A stretch of DNA of 64,000 bases from Branchiostoma floridae (taxonomy: Eukaryota; Chordata; Leptocardii; Amphioxiformes; Branchiostomatidae), in contig NC_049984.1 in NCBI RefSeq assembly GCF_000003815.2, positions 1,287,439 to 1,351,438 of the forward strand. The letters are read 5' to 3'. The first letter of the stretch is position 1, and every line of letters begins with the position of its first letter. The position numbers were made by a program, and so were the translations under genes. The notes under the pieces are model-generated. The model saw nothing but the letters and a program-made list of their open reading frames with translations. It did not search any database and was not told the origin of the DNA. Below, one piece after another: positions 1-12,338 of this stretch.

Positions 1-760
1 TAACACTAGAAACTGCTGATTAACAAGGGATCATCAGTGCAGTTCAATGTTCTTTCCAAGTAAAAGAATCCAACTGAATGTTTATTGTGTGTGCCAGATT
101 AAAAGGTAACTTAATTCTATGTCAGCTCGTGAACATGTTCCTCTGTAGTATATATCAGAAGTGATGATTTACAAATTAACAAAGAACAAAAAGACAAAAC
201 AAGGACAGTCTGCCCTGGTGAAAAGCTCAATTATAAACTTCTAACAAGTAACATGCTACCTTCACTTAAACACTCTTGTAGGAATTTTAGATTTCAGAAT
301 ATTTACACTTAACCACAGTTCAAAGACTGCTTTGAAACACAAACAATTTTAATTTGAAGTTTTGAGATCCTCCCCACTGTAACCTGATAAGAGAAAATTA
401 CATTAAAGTAAATTTCCAGGTGGGAAACTGCCAAAAAATTTCATTTGTCCTAGTAAGAGATTACCTGCATGCACAACAGAAACTAAGTGTTTGTGTGTTA
501 AACACAGGCTACTAGTACTAGTATTTCTTTAGGGACAAATACTACTGGTAGTACACACGTGTACAGGTATGACAAAACTGGTTATTACATGCAAAATTGA
601 ACATGCAGTGAGTAAGGTGTGCTTTCTCTCCTTCTACTGAGCAGTGAGATAACCAGCCTGTTCTGTGGGCATTGGGGGGACGGGCATTCGTCATTTTAAA
701 CTCATCATAACACACAAGTTGTGGTTTTGCACTGGGAAGTTTCTTATACCGGGAAAGAAA

Positions 761-972
761 TACTGTAAATGCAGAAATGTTTGCGGTGGATTAATGTTCG
801 AGGTTTTCGCGTTGGCCATTTCACTGCGAATTTAAAAACACCTTTTTTTTTTTTCCAGGGCATTAAGATACTACAGTGCATGGTGCTACCGCGAAATTAA
901 AACCACCGCGAAAAGTCCTTTATCCCGCTACCGTGAAATTAAATCCACTCGAACTTAAATGCATTTACAGTA
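761..972. mobile_element. Short TIR element (MITE-like)
   Basis: The ends are a perfect 13-bp inverted repeat, tactgtaaatgca at 761 and its complement ending at 972. The inside repeats related GCGAAATTAAA/GGTGG motifs on both arms. At about 212 bp with no coding capacity it looks like a non-autonomous DNA transposon. TA-type ends are consistent with a Tc1/mariner-like or similar origin, but the superfamily is a guess. Confidence 0.7.
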
Positions 973-2441
973 GCTAGGAAGGTTGTAGTCTCACCAACAG
1001 ATTAACGACCTAGAGAAGGCCGGCAGAGGAGACTAATAAATAACAGTCTTTCCCTATGTATGAAGGTGTGAAAGGTATCATTTTCCTTGTCATAAATTAA
1101 AATGAAATGAAATGTCTGAACAGGTAACTAATTAATGCATCATACAAACATGTGCTCAGGTCAATTAGTCTGCTTCTCTCCGTTGTTGTTTACCAGATCT
1201 CCGCTCAACATACGTCAGAAGACGTTTTAGGGATAAACCACTTGTTGCGGGAGGGATGTCTGTAAATTTTTGTGCTCATGCAACCTTCACAAGTTCTAAA
1301 TGCCTTTCAGGGGCTCACTTGTAGGCTTACTGTCGTTTTTCTGACAGACCATATTTGATTTTGAGCAGATTTTAGTAACATTTCACCTTGATGTATTATT
1401 AGTATTACACCCAATAGTAGTAGGCAGCCATTTTGAGTGGTGAGGCTGTTCAGGTGCTCAAGGCACCTCCTCCAACATGGGACCACCATTTTACGTCCCT
1501 TCCGAATGCAATCCCTAAATAAGCACTATTTTGCACACCAAATATCCTACATGATAATGTGGAGTTGTGGAGCCAGAAGACACCTTCTGGTCACAGTTGG
1601 AACTGCATAGTAGGTTTGAATCCTATATACTGCCGCCCCTACCATATTTTCATGTGTGGTGGAAGAGACACCTGGCTCCTAGAAGCAGAAATGCACTCTA
1701 TCATCCATGTAGACATTTACTATATAGTTATAGTTATACTGCAAACCGCCTGCAGATTGTTGCCTCCATGTACTATGTTTTGGGTGGGTGTGTTTGTTGG
1801 TGTTGGTGTCTGTCGCAAGTTATTTGAATACTGGACATCTCTAGTAGAGTGGCAGGAAGTGAGTTGGAAGATCAGGAGTGGTGGAACTAGTGGCATCACA
1901 GTTGAACAAAAAATAATTAAATAGGTTTGAAACTTTGACTAGACTAGTAGACCATTAAAAAAATTTCACCAGTGCAGGGAAACAGTTTAACTTTGAGGTC
2001 TGTCTGTTGCAATATTAACAACAAATGTGACATCTTTGCAATCAATTGATGAACTACCACCATGAAACAAAACATACGAGAAATGGAACCTTGTGTTCTT
2101 CAAACTATTGTTTTGGTTTGTTTCATGTATATCATTACAGTATATACAACCATATCCTGCAACAGCTACATGCATGTTGTTTAGCATCAACACAATAGGT
2201 CGGGTCTGGATCTGTATCGACATGGCAGGTATAACCACCCTTCAGCGTAACACATCAGCTAGGCAATGCCGGCCTTTGTGGTGGTAAAACTCCCAGGATA
2301 ATACTAAATGCTATAATACAATTATTAGTAATATTACTTGTTTATCACATGTTGGGAAACCTGGTATTGTGGTGGGTTTGTCCTTAGACGTCATGCCCCA
2401 TGCGGGGTTTTGTCTAATAATATGTAGATAGATGTTGCGTT

Positions 2442-2521
2442 GTCGGTCATGTTCGGTGATGTTTCGGTAGCGATTCCGAGCGTTCTTTTTTATGGCCGAA
2501 CCGCTACCGAACATGACCGAC
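2442..2521. repeat. Inverted repeat / hairpin
   Basis: Two near-perfect 16-bp arms (gtcggtcatgttcggt and its complement) flank a 48-bp loop that itself contains related sequence. It could be the core of a small foldback element. I see no target duplication. Confidence 0.5.
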
Positions 2522-2904
2522 AGGCGACAGCGCTTCGGAAGATTTCGGGGAGCGCTGGCGAACAGCCAAGATGGCGGCCCAGTAGTAAAAACAGTGAGGA
2601 AATTTGTAACAGGTCGTGTTGTGGAGTACTTAGGGGTTTTTGAAGACGGCTAACCCCCCAATACAGTAGGCAAGACTCCAGGGAACGTGCATCTACTACC
2701 GGAGGAAAAGGTATCTCCATGGAGAAGATACGCAAATACCGTTATGCTCAATGTGGCTCGCCCCAAGGTCGCAGAGAAAAACAACTTTGAAAGCTTAAAT
2801 TACGTTTTTGAATTACGTTTTTCTCCTTGCAATCGTTGCCCCAGCTATTCACATACTAGCCCTTTTCCCCCGAGTCAGATTTGGTTCATAATTTTCTCCA
2901 AATA

Positions 2905-3826
2905 CAGTCAAACCTGCCCAAGACGACCACCCGGGGGACCGGAAAAAACGGTCGATTTGGACAGGTGGTCGCTGAGAAGAGTATCGACTCAAAACATGCC
3001 CGATGCAAAGTAAAATTGTTTCCGTTGTGTTTAATGGCAAATAGCAAGCACACTACTCGCACGCAAAGAAGCAAGCTCTTTATTGTCAAATACAACACGC
3101 ACAATGTAAAATGTAAATTTGACCCCAAGCTTTTTGTACACTAACGTTTTAGACAGTAAGGGAACTTTGATGCTGTCAGTTAACATACAAGCCTTTAAAA
3201 GGCTTTATACGTCGCTGTGTTCTTGATCGCCGTATCTGAAATAACTACGGTGCACCTTTCGAATTCGATGCCCGGTACGTCCCGATAGCGTACTTACATT
3301 GTACCCACGGGCGAATGTACAGTACAGTTGGGCAAAAGCACTCACACAGATCTTTCTTAAAAAAAGTATGAGGCTATATACGTAACGACGTTTCAGCATT
3401 CGTTCACTTTATAATAATATAGACTTTAAAAAAAACTTGTTACAACTAGATTCGGATTTTCTTACAACGAAATTTCCTCCCATATTACAGTAGACTGCCC
3501 CATTGACCCACCCATTGACTGCCGCCATCCTTATTCTAAACAATACATCGTAATGGCAGTCAAAATCCGACGCAAACTGACCGATTTCGGCACAAAATCG
3601 CGCTAGTTATCATAAAAAATCGATGAAAACCTCAATTTTGAAAATGATGCGGTCGTTATGGGTCCCAATTTGGGCCGGTCGCGGTCGCGTTGGCCAGGTG
3701 GTCGTTGAGAAAAGGTCGCTTTAATAATGCTTACGTCAATGTGAAAAAAAATCGGGATCGAGAAAAAGCGGTCGAAATGGGCAGGCCGTCGCTGAGAAGA
3801 GGTGGTCGCTCGGGCAGGTTTGACTG
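2905..3826. mobile_element. DNA transposon-like element with TIRs and TA target duplication
   Basis: The left end cagtcaaacctgccc and right end gggcaggtttgactg are exact inverted copies, each flanked by TA. Further inside, the gaccacc and gtcgctgagaaga motifs recur in inverted orientation, so the terminal repeats are long and degenerate. The roughly 0.9-kb interior encodes no transposase that I can see, so the element is probably non-autonomous. Confidence 0.75.
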
Positions 3827-4449
3827 TATGAAATAGCCAACTACCTTCATATTGCAGAGCAACAGATGGCACAAAGTAGAAAAAAGCGCAAAAACATTAA
3901 ACGAGAATGATACAACAGGCAGTCTGTCTTATTCACCAAATCATCTATTCCTGAAGGTATCCTGAAGGTTTTATAAATGTTATAGGTTATATATGACATT
4001 TAGTTTTGCGCCCCCCTCCCACCGACAGAGGAAAAAAAAACAAATTTCTCACCTGTTACGTAACCATGCTTCCTGACTGACCATTTACCGGTGTCTCGGA
4101 CAGCTGTTCGTTATAACAGACATAAAATCACAACGTCGTTCTGTCAGCTTCTCTCTGTCTGGGCAGAATTCTGGCGACGCGACGACAAAAATTTCTGTCG
4201 TGTGACCACTGGGTGATTCCGGGTTTAGGTCAAAGGTAACACATAGGCTGGTAAACACAACCCTTTTGTTTTAGGGAAACATTCAATAAACAATATCATT
4301 TTTTGACAGTAGCTTATTTCATTGACTTTTAATTTTATCCCTCTGCCCTTACAACTACAGTGGTTGTATATTTTTATTTGTACAGGCGGATTTAAATGCT
4401 GACCCCGTCTGACCCCAGCAGGAGAGCCCCGCCATCTTTGTATTCCGCC

Positions 4450-4704
4450 ATGGCGCCGGTGACCAGGAACAAGCGGCGGAGGCTTCCCCTGCCCAAAACA
4501 ACCAGAAAACGCCGCAAACCCGCCAAGAAACAGGCGGCAGTTCCCTCAGAAACGGCGGGGCTGAGTCTCATGGGCCTGAGCGATGAAGTTATCGACCACA
4601 TCCTGAGTTACCTGCAGGGAAAGGCGCTGTTCAACGCCGCCCAGGTCTGCCGGAAGCTCCGGGCGCTGGTGGACGCGGAAGGATTCTGGAGAAGAAAACT
4701 GCAG
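4450..4704 (+). CDS. F-box protein, first coding exon
   Basis: This exon encodes a basic N-terminus followed by an F-box. F-box proteins are substrate receptors of SCF (SKP1-CUL1-F-box) ubiquitin ligases. I start it at 4450, where the ATG has a strong Kozak context (ccgccatggc), rather than at the in-frame ATG at 4396, which has a poor one. KRRR and RKRRKPAKK clusters resemble a bipartite nuclear signal. The F-box runs from about residue 41 (GLSDEVIDHILSYL, then VCRKLR, then FWRRKL) and has the usual hydrophobic spacing. The exon ends in CAG|GTGGGG, phase 0. The next exon I can recognise (12339) needs a phase-2 partner, so at least one exon between 4705 and 12338 is missing, possibly in a gap. 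Its link to the 3' exons is inferred from strand, order and spacing. Confidence 0.75.
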
Positions 4705-6927
4705 GTGGGGACAAATATCATAGTCTCTTTTGTTCTTTTCATATCATTCTAATAATCATAACTTACTCTACTTTCTTATCAGGAATTCGTGACACAAGAA
4801 CTCAACATTCATCGCGAGTTTCTAACGGGACTGCCATGATTATAGCGGCCATGGCAGTTCGTACCGGAACTGTTCTTCCTTTGTTTTGAATATTCATATC
4901 TTCCGTCTGTCCTTGTTTCGGTACCACCGGGCAAATTTAGACTCTATAAAGTCTTCTTTATGTCTCAACCGGTTTCCTACATAGTTTGTTACAGATAATT
5001 TCACAGTAAAGAAGGGTAAAACTGTACCAACCTCCTTGACTGTACCAAAGACAGTCCGTTATGTCTGTCCCTGAACCGGACATGAATAACAATGATTTTA
5101 CACGCATTGTGTCCCTTTGGGCAGCTTTGTCTTTATTCTACCCTCCCTTGGGGATTAAAAACGGGATCTTTTTACAGAGATTTTTATGAAGTCCTCATCG
5201 AAACTTCCATCCTGACATACACGGAGTTGTAACGGTAGTTTCAAGTTTGTAGCGCTGACGTGCGGGTGTTTTGTTATGACGGGTGGGGATGTTTTGTTGA
5301 CATTTCGGCCGGTAAAACCGGACGGAGGTGACAGGTAATCCGCACACCTGGCCACACCTGACGCGGCAGCCGAGGACACACCGTTGTCAGACCGGAAGGT
5401 AAAAATTAGAAAGCCTTCAAAAAATTAAGAAATCTTCTCAATAATTTCTTTTAGACAATTGTTGAATAGTCTCCTTATGTGACCAGAAATTTATTATTTT
5501 GTAGGCAACAAGACAAAGCAGGTACATGTAGAGGAGTCTCTCTTTAATTTGAATAGACCAACTGAAGGTTACCCGAAAAGTCAAGGCCTGGGCAAGGTTA
5601 ATGTAAAAGTTAATGTAAACATATAGTCATTGCTGCTTTTGCAACAAGATGTTATGTAACAATATACAACATACATAAGACAGGTACTTGTTAATGTATT
5701 ATTTTTTTATTGCTGAAATCAGCAATAAATTGTTGAGTAAACAAATATTTTGTGGTCACAGATTGAGTGCAGGTGGCCTTGTGGACAGACAAAGGCTGTC
5801 TTACACTGGAGGTCAAACTTTACAATCTCCAACACATTAAAAATCATGTATCCAACAAAGCATTACAAGCAACACGTTTAACAAGTTAGCATAAACATTA
5901 GACATCGCTGTTATTGCAACAAGATAGCATAAAACAAGACAGTGATACTTTACACAAGACAGGTAGTTGTATCCTATCTTGTGTAGATAATATATAATTA
6001 TATTTGAGAGGAAGAATGTGCACGTGTGTATACCTGCATACCAAGTCATTGCATTTCAACAATGGGCTAAACCATAGGTAATGTACTAACTTGCAAGTCA
6101 CATGCCCCTGACATACAAGATACAGGACACCCATTAGATCGTATCAGCCCCACGGGTCTGGGAACACATGTACATGTACACGCAATATAATTATTGCAAC
6201 AGTCAGTGACTCAGTCTCACTAATTTCTGCAAATTCAATTCAGAAAGAGCAATTATAACATTGCTGACATGATGATGTTTGTTCTAGTTGGGGGCTCAAA
6301 TGTTTTTTTTTTAAATTTGCATTAAACTGATGTTTTACTGTCACTGTCATGTCTGTCACTGTTTATCAATTATCTTTCCCACATTGCAATTTGCATCTTG
6401 AAAAAATTGGCAAGAGCTATCCACCATATTGAGACCACACCAAGTCATTTCATTGGTTGTTGGGATAACAAAGCAAAAAGTATATCTAAAACTTGTAAGA
6501 CACAAGAAAAGGGATGTCTGTAGTACACAGTCATGTAGTTTCACTTTCAGGATACAACTTCTCTTCTGTTTGCCTCTTGTGTTGCTTCTTGCTATTAATT
6601 TTTACTTTATAGTTAAGTGTCTGACAACCAGGAAAATGGATTGAAGCATAATCTTATCACTGGTCACCAATCAAGACATGGAACTGCATTATGTATGTAC
6701 TACCCAGAAGATGCGCCTGCCTCATGTAGACAATCCCATCGTTATGACAGGTGTGCCATTGTCACGGTGTAATGTGGCAGGAGACATCTGATGTGAGTCT
6801 GAACAATGTGCTCACATTTAAACATTGATGGCTGCACTAACAAAAATCACTACTGGTGTTCCAGTGTCAGCTATGAAAATACTTTATTCATGATGCACCA
6901 TTTCTCCTACTAGTGAAGTATGCATCA

Positions 6928-7319
6928 GGCCTAGGAAAAAAAAATGTTGTGTTTCCTGTTTCAGTCCTGAAAAAATTAGGGACGGTAGGTAGGGATTATC
7001 TTCTTTTTTCTTGTATTTTTTTTTAGGCTGGCCAAAATTCTAGTGATACATATTTACAATACAGTTGAACAAAGTAAACTGAGATGTAGGATGACACTTG
7101 TCTTTCAATGTCAAACTTTAATTTTGTCCATGATAGATACATTTATCCTTCATTAGATGGGACAAGCAGTGTTTTACTTCAATAGGAAGCAGGCTGAATA
7201 AAAATTGTAACTGCAATCTATGTGACTCCACTGCCCACCCCCAAAAAAAGTCTAGGGTCGGCAGGTTTTTTTAGGGTAGGTAGGGAAACAGGAAACACAA
7301 CATTTTTTTTCCTAGGCCT
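6928..7319. mobile_element. Foldback MITE with about 33-bp perfect terminal inverted repeats
   Basis: The first and last 33 bases or so are perfect inverted copies: ggcctagg, an A-run, then tgttgtgtttcctgttt, and the complement at the right. Inner ggtaggtaggg motifs continue the symmetry. It has no coding capacity. Such high arm identity suggests it is young. Confidence 0.75.
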
Positions 7320-8655
7320 CAGTGTTGTGCAGTTGAGAACTACATTAGGCCAAAGTGTACGTAAATCAAGGCTAAAAAATAAAAAAGGAACATTATTCCA
7401 AATGTTAAAGCTGTTCAAGCACAGATAGATATGTGTGTGTGTCATAATATTATTACTGTTTTGTGTTGCCTGATGTTTCAAAACTGCTACATGAAAGAGA
7501 GTGGACATATAATATTTTACTTATGACTAATACAGTATTTTATGAATCCTGAAAAGACTAGATTAGTACTAGTGATTGATTGCTTGTAAACCAAACAGCC
7601 AGTACATGTACTCGTACTTAATTGCAGATTAATCAGTGATATTTTCAGTTGGGAGGCTAAATTGTAACAGCAAGTTATGGTGAATGGTTGAAAGCAAGAA
7701 TGACATTGAACTTGCAATCGGATATCTCCATAGATAGAATTACGGGAATATCTATGTCTATCTACTATTTATATTGTGATTTCTATTTATATCTTCAATC
7801 CATCCGTCTATGAATATATCCATCAGTCTATCTGTATGCCTTAATGCCCTTATGTATATACATACGTACATGTATACTATATCAATTACATGTGTATATG
7901 AGATATGTATTTAGATCTGTATTTAGCATGTATGGCCCATGTGTGGAGGCAGTAGGTACATGTATGGTATTATGTAATAGTCACTATGAGACCACACCAA
8001 CTGTTACAATAGCACGTATTTGTTATTTCCTCAGAGCACTATACCAACTTGCTCAAGGAGCAGCCCAAAATACTTTGAAAGTTTAATTTGTCGTTTAAGA
8101 AATCCTGAAGCCTTGAGATTTGAATCCTCTTGACTTGTATCCACACATTGAGTTGATTCCGCCTCTGTCTGTGGTGCAGCAGCTGGAGTCAGTATGCAGA
8201 GTGTTTTTGTAAACTTACCGCCACCTTTTAACCTACTTATCTCAGATCTAGCCTCATCTCACCTCATCTCTGTGCAATCAAACACATTGTAACACAAGTA
8301 CACACTAAAGTGGTCTGTTATCTGAGATTATCACCCTGGAGCGTACCATTTGAGCAGATTAGGGAGGGGTAGATTGATTTTGATTAGATAGCGGAAAAAC
8401 AGAAGGTAAAATTACACGTTATAGACTTAGAGTTACAGTCATAATGTGATGGTTGGGAGTCCTTTATAAGCTGTGTATAGAACATCAGCTCTCAAATTGC
8501 TACTAGTAAGCTGTTTTAACACTCTCTACCTACTTACTTACAACTTGGAAATGAAAGCGAAAGAATTGAGCATATTTACACAATACACAAGTCATCTGAT
8601 TGTTTGGGGAACTTGTAAACAATGAGGAAGGGACAGCAAAACTGCAATACCTGTT

Positions 8656-9058
8656 NNNNNNNNNNNNNNNNNNNNNNNNNNNNNNNNNNNNNNNNNNNNN
8701 NNNNNNNNNNNNNNNNNNNNNNNNNNNNNNNNNNNNNNNNNNNNNNNNNNNNNNNNNNNNNNNNNNNNNNNNNNNNNNNNNNNNNNNNNNNNNNNNNNNN
8801 NNNNNNNNNNNNNNNNNNNNNNNNNNNNNNNNNNNNNNNNNNNNNNNNNNNNNNNNNNNNNNNNNNNNNNNNNNNNNNNNNNNNNNNNNNNNNNNNNNNN
8901 NNNNNNNNNNNNNNNNNNNNNNNNNNNNNNNNNNNNNNNNNNNNNNNNNNNNNNNNNNNNNNNNNNNNNNNNNNNNNNNNNNNNNNNNNNNNNNNNNNNN
9001 NNNNNNNNNNNNNNNNNNNNNNNNNNNNNNNNNNNNNNNNNNNNNNNNNNNNNNNNNN
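8656..9058. other. Assembly gap
   Basis: A run of N of about 403 bases. Frames reported across it have no meaning. Confidence 0.99.
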
Positions 9059-9384
9059 TCGCGCATGGCGATTTTTGACTGATCGCCTTGCAAAATTGAG
9101 AAAAGCCTAGGACTTCAGACGTACCAGAATTGTAGTATGTAGTATGGTGGTCATGGAAATGTAAACATTTGAAACAGGGGATAAAAGATTGTTGAAATAT
9201 GTTCCTCGGAAAATGACCCGTGAGTCGTGGAAATCACTTCCGGGTTCGTGTTTTGTGTCCAGGAATTTGGAAAGTTTGGTGGCCGATGCAAACTGATGTG
9301 TGAAACAAGCATTGTTTGAGCTTAAATGATGTATCATGTGTAACATGTGGGGGTTGTGAGATAGCGATGTGATACTAGTAGTTA

Positions 9385-9800
9385 CCTTCGCCAAGAAGGT
9401 TATATTTTGGGTAGCGTTTGTATGTGTGTGTGGTTGTAGAAGACCACCATAACTCAAGAACGCCTAGATGGATTGTATTGATATTCGGTATGTGGGTAGG
9501 TCTTGTTGAGACCTGGACACGATAAGATTTTTGGCCCTCTAGTGGCCTGTTACGGTACTGCAGCGGAACTTCCTGGTTTGATATCTCGAGTTCTGGACAT
9601 GCTGCGGCTATGAATCTTGAGTGGTAGACAGCTCTTGATGCTGTTAGTAAGTGGCATAGGTTTGGGCCCCCTAGCGGCTTATTTTGGAACTGCAGGCCAG
9701 GTTTAGACTTAGGTGTCAGACTTTTAAAGGGAATAACTCAAGAAGGGGTTGACGGATTGTTATGGTTTTTGGTATGTGGATAGGTTACGTGATGCTTAAT
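9385..9800. repeat. Dispersed repeat containing the ttcgccaagaaggttat motif
   Basis: The stretch opens with ccttcgccaagaaggttat. It later carries two related half-units, each with an 'aactcaagaa', 'gatggattgt' or 'gacggattgt', 'ggtatgtgg' and 'gggcccccta' or 'ggccctct' pattern, so it looks like two diverged copies of one module. From memory this module is widespread in lancelet and other marine genomes. That recollection was not checked. Confidence 0.45.
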
Positions 9801-10229
9801 ATAATTACATATTAATTATGAAGAATTATGCAGAGTGGAAGCTAATTTGCATAATAGATTGGGAAATTGTCTAAACATGCTCAGTTCAATTATAGGACCA
9901 TTACAACATGTGACCTTTGTAACTGAGAAAGAGAAGAATATTGATAGATATACATTATGCAAAATAAATACCTAATTTGCATAATTAATGAGAAAATGCT
10001 ATAATGTCATTTTGGTAAATGACGGGAACTTCTTACTTGTAGCATTTGGAAGTTATGTACAGGTAGACACCGATGAGCACATACTATACACATTAGGTCC
10101 TAATTTGCATAAATTGGCAGAAAAGGTGACAAAAATCTCCTTTCTCAACATATATTGCGCATGTCTATTTAGGTAACCCGCTCGATTCTATCCATCTTCC
10201 TTCCCTCCCCCCCCCCCCCCCCCCCCCCC

Positions 10230-10735
10230 NNNNNNNNNNNNNNNNNNNNNNNNNNNNNNNNNNNNNNNNNNNNNNNNNNNNNNNNNNNNNNNNNNNNNNN
10301 NNNNNNNNNNNNNNNNNNNNNNNNNNNNNNNNNNNNNNNNNNNNNNNNNNNNNNNNNNNNNNNNNNNNNNNNNNNNNNNNNNNNNNNNNNNNNNNNNNNN
10401 NNNNNNNNNNNNNNNNNNNNNNNNNNNNNNNNNNNNNNNNNNNNNNNNNNNNNNNNNNNNNNNNNNNNNNNNNNNNNNNNNNNNNNNNNNNNNNNNNNNN
10501 NNNNNNNNNNNNNNNNNNNNNNNNNNNNNNNNNNNNNNNNNNNNNNNNNNNNNNNNNNNNNNNNNNNNNNNNNNNNNNNNNNNNNNNNNNNNNNNNNNNN
10601 NNNNNNNNNNNNNNNNNNNNNNNNNNNNNNNNNNNNNNNNNNNNNNNNNNNNNNNNNNNNNNNNNNNNNNNNNNNNNNNNNNNNNNNNNNNNNNNNNNNN
10701 NNNNNNNNNNNNNNNNNNNNNNNNNNNNNNNNNNN
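10230..10735. other. Assembly gap preceded by poly-C
   Basis: N-run of about 506 bases. The homopolymer C tract before it probably caused the break. Confidence 0.99.
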
Positions 10736-11232
10736 CATGTGTGACTTGCTCTAAGTGGTGCGCCGCATCCGGACCATGAAAAACGGCCGTATCTAGATGC
10801 GTACGTGCGCGTATGACTCTACATAAGTTATTAATTCATACCCGCGTAATACTAGTAGTCAAACATATAGCATATGCAATTTTAGAATAGAGAAATATCG
10901 ATAGACATAAAATAATACAAATTGTTATCTAATTTGCATAATCACTGAGAAATTGTTATAATATCAAAGTGTTTAATGTAGCCTGATTGAATCTCGCTTA
11001 TAGCAGCCCGCCCAACATTGGCGGGCCCTCTAGAAGGGGCCAGTTACAGCCCTGGACAGCAGAGTTTGCGTTATACAGACTATGTTTAATGATGATAATT
11101 TTATTCTTGCAACATTTGGCAACTACGACATTTGAACGTTATCAGACACAGATCAAGTAAATTAGGGTCTCATTTACATAAATTAATTGAAAATACTACA
11201 TTAGCTTTCGTTGCTAAGACTTACATATTTTT

Positions 11233-11335
11233 GTCTATCTATCTATCTATCTATCTATCTATCATCTATCTATCTATCTATCTATCTATCCATCTATCTA
11301 CATATCTATATATCTATCTATATATCTATATCAAT
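11233..11335 (+). repeat. (ATCT)n microsatellite
   Basis: A tetranucleotide tract of about 100 bp with a few interruptions, in the F-box gene intron. Confidence 0.95.
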
Positions 11336-12147
11336 ACTGGCTTAAACCCTTTTTAAGCATATTGTTATTTAGCTAGAGAGGATGCTCAACTGATATCATT
11401 CATGTAAAATGAGGCCCTGATTTGTAAAATCGAAGCATTTACATTAGTTCATCCTTCACTCACAAGGGACCCCCTTTGACAGCAATGCTCTATGAACATC
11501 CATCGCCAGACGAATGGAATACGACTATTAAAACCCATTAACAACGACAATCTGTAAAACTTATAAACATTAAAACCGTCGCTATGGCAATAATTTTAAT
11601 TGCCACACTTTTTGATTATGTCAATATTTATCTTTTATTCATTCATTAAGCTTTACAGATTTAAAAGGGAAAAACTTGTTTCACTTCATTTGATAACATA
11701 AATGTTCACAAGTCTCATGCTGCTTCAGCTCTATCATCATGCCATTCTTGGTTGTGTTAGAGTCTATGGTTGGGTAACAACATGCATATGTACCCTCGGT
11801 AGGCAGCCTGGGGCTAGCGCTGATTTATGAAGAGCTTTTCCTTATGCTGTGTGGACAATATTCTCATGAATGACACATTAGCATCCAAAATCGTGTCAAC
11901 ATAGACCAGCTTCTCTCATCCCCCTGAGTAGTCATCCTGTGCAGTTTTGACTGTATCACTAACTAAAATGCCACAGTTTCCCACATATTGTTTTAATACA
12001 GCTATTAGGGCACAACCCAACATATGTGCAATTTGTCCTTACGTTTTTTTGGGAGGCCACATCCGCCACGTTTTTCTGGAAACATGGGGACGACTGGGAG
12101 AGCAGGGAGGGAGTACATCAACGCACGGCACACAAAGTTTTGGCTGC

Positions 12148-12310
12148 GCGTTAAGGTCTACGGCGTGTCTCTAAACTCCAAAATCCGTCGGATTCCCTAC
12201 GAATTTGTACGGAGGAGGTACTTACCACTTATGGATCCCAAAAGATTGCCAGCGGTTTGGCACGTAGACAGCACATATTTGCACGTACGGCGGGCTGTGC
12301 CCTTAGCTTA
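12148..12310 (+). repeat. Dispersed repeat, second copy near 47 kb in inverse orientation
   Basis: The segment around 'tctacggcgtgtct' and 'cgtcggattccct' is matched on the opposite strand at about 46955-47050, and the gcccttagctt end is shared as well. This argues that the open frame here is repeat sequence and not a missing F-box exon. Confidence 0.55.
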
Positions 12311-12338
12311 ACTGGTTGTGTGTGTGTGTCTGTTCCAG

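Larger units (their letters stand above)
1..4440. other. Intergenic region, no supported gene
   Basis: No open frame in this stretch shows coding character, splice-site framing or a recognisable domain. It is AT-rich and holds several foldback/terminal-inverted-repeat elements, listed separately, plus ordinary unique sequence. The last few hundred bases before 4450 should hold the promoter of the F-box gene. I see no clear TATA box there. Confidence 0.6.
4705..12338 (+). other. Long intron region of the F-box gene, with two assembly gaps
   Basis: I find no recognisable exon in this 7.6-kb stretch, although phase arithmetic requires one. It contains the foldback element at 6928-7319, a dispersed repeat near 9.4-9.8 kb, an ATCT microsatellite, a poly-C run at 10207-10229 running into a gap, and gaps at 8656-9058 and 10230-10735. 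The missing exon most likely lies in a gap or is short. Confidence 0.5.

Noticed and set aside
1559-1924. 121-codon open frame near the left end
   Set aside because: Low-complexity composition, no domain, no splice or Kozak support, and AT-rich sequence like its surroundings.
12024-12311. Possible missing F-box exon (GREYINARHTKFWLRVK...)
   Set aside because: Part of it occurs in inverse orientation near 47 kb, so it is a dispersed repeat, and no fitting donor with the right phase is visible.
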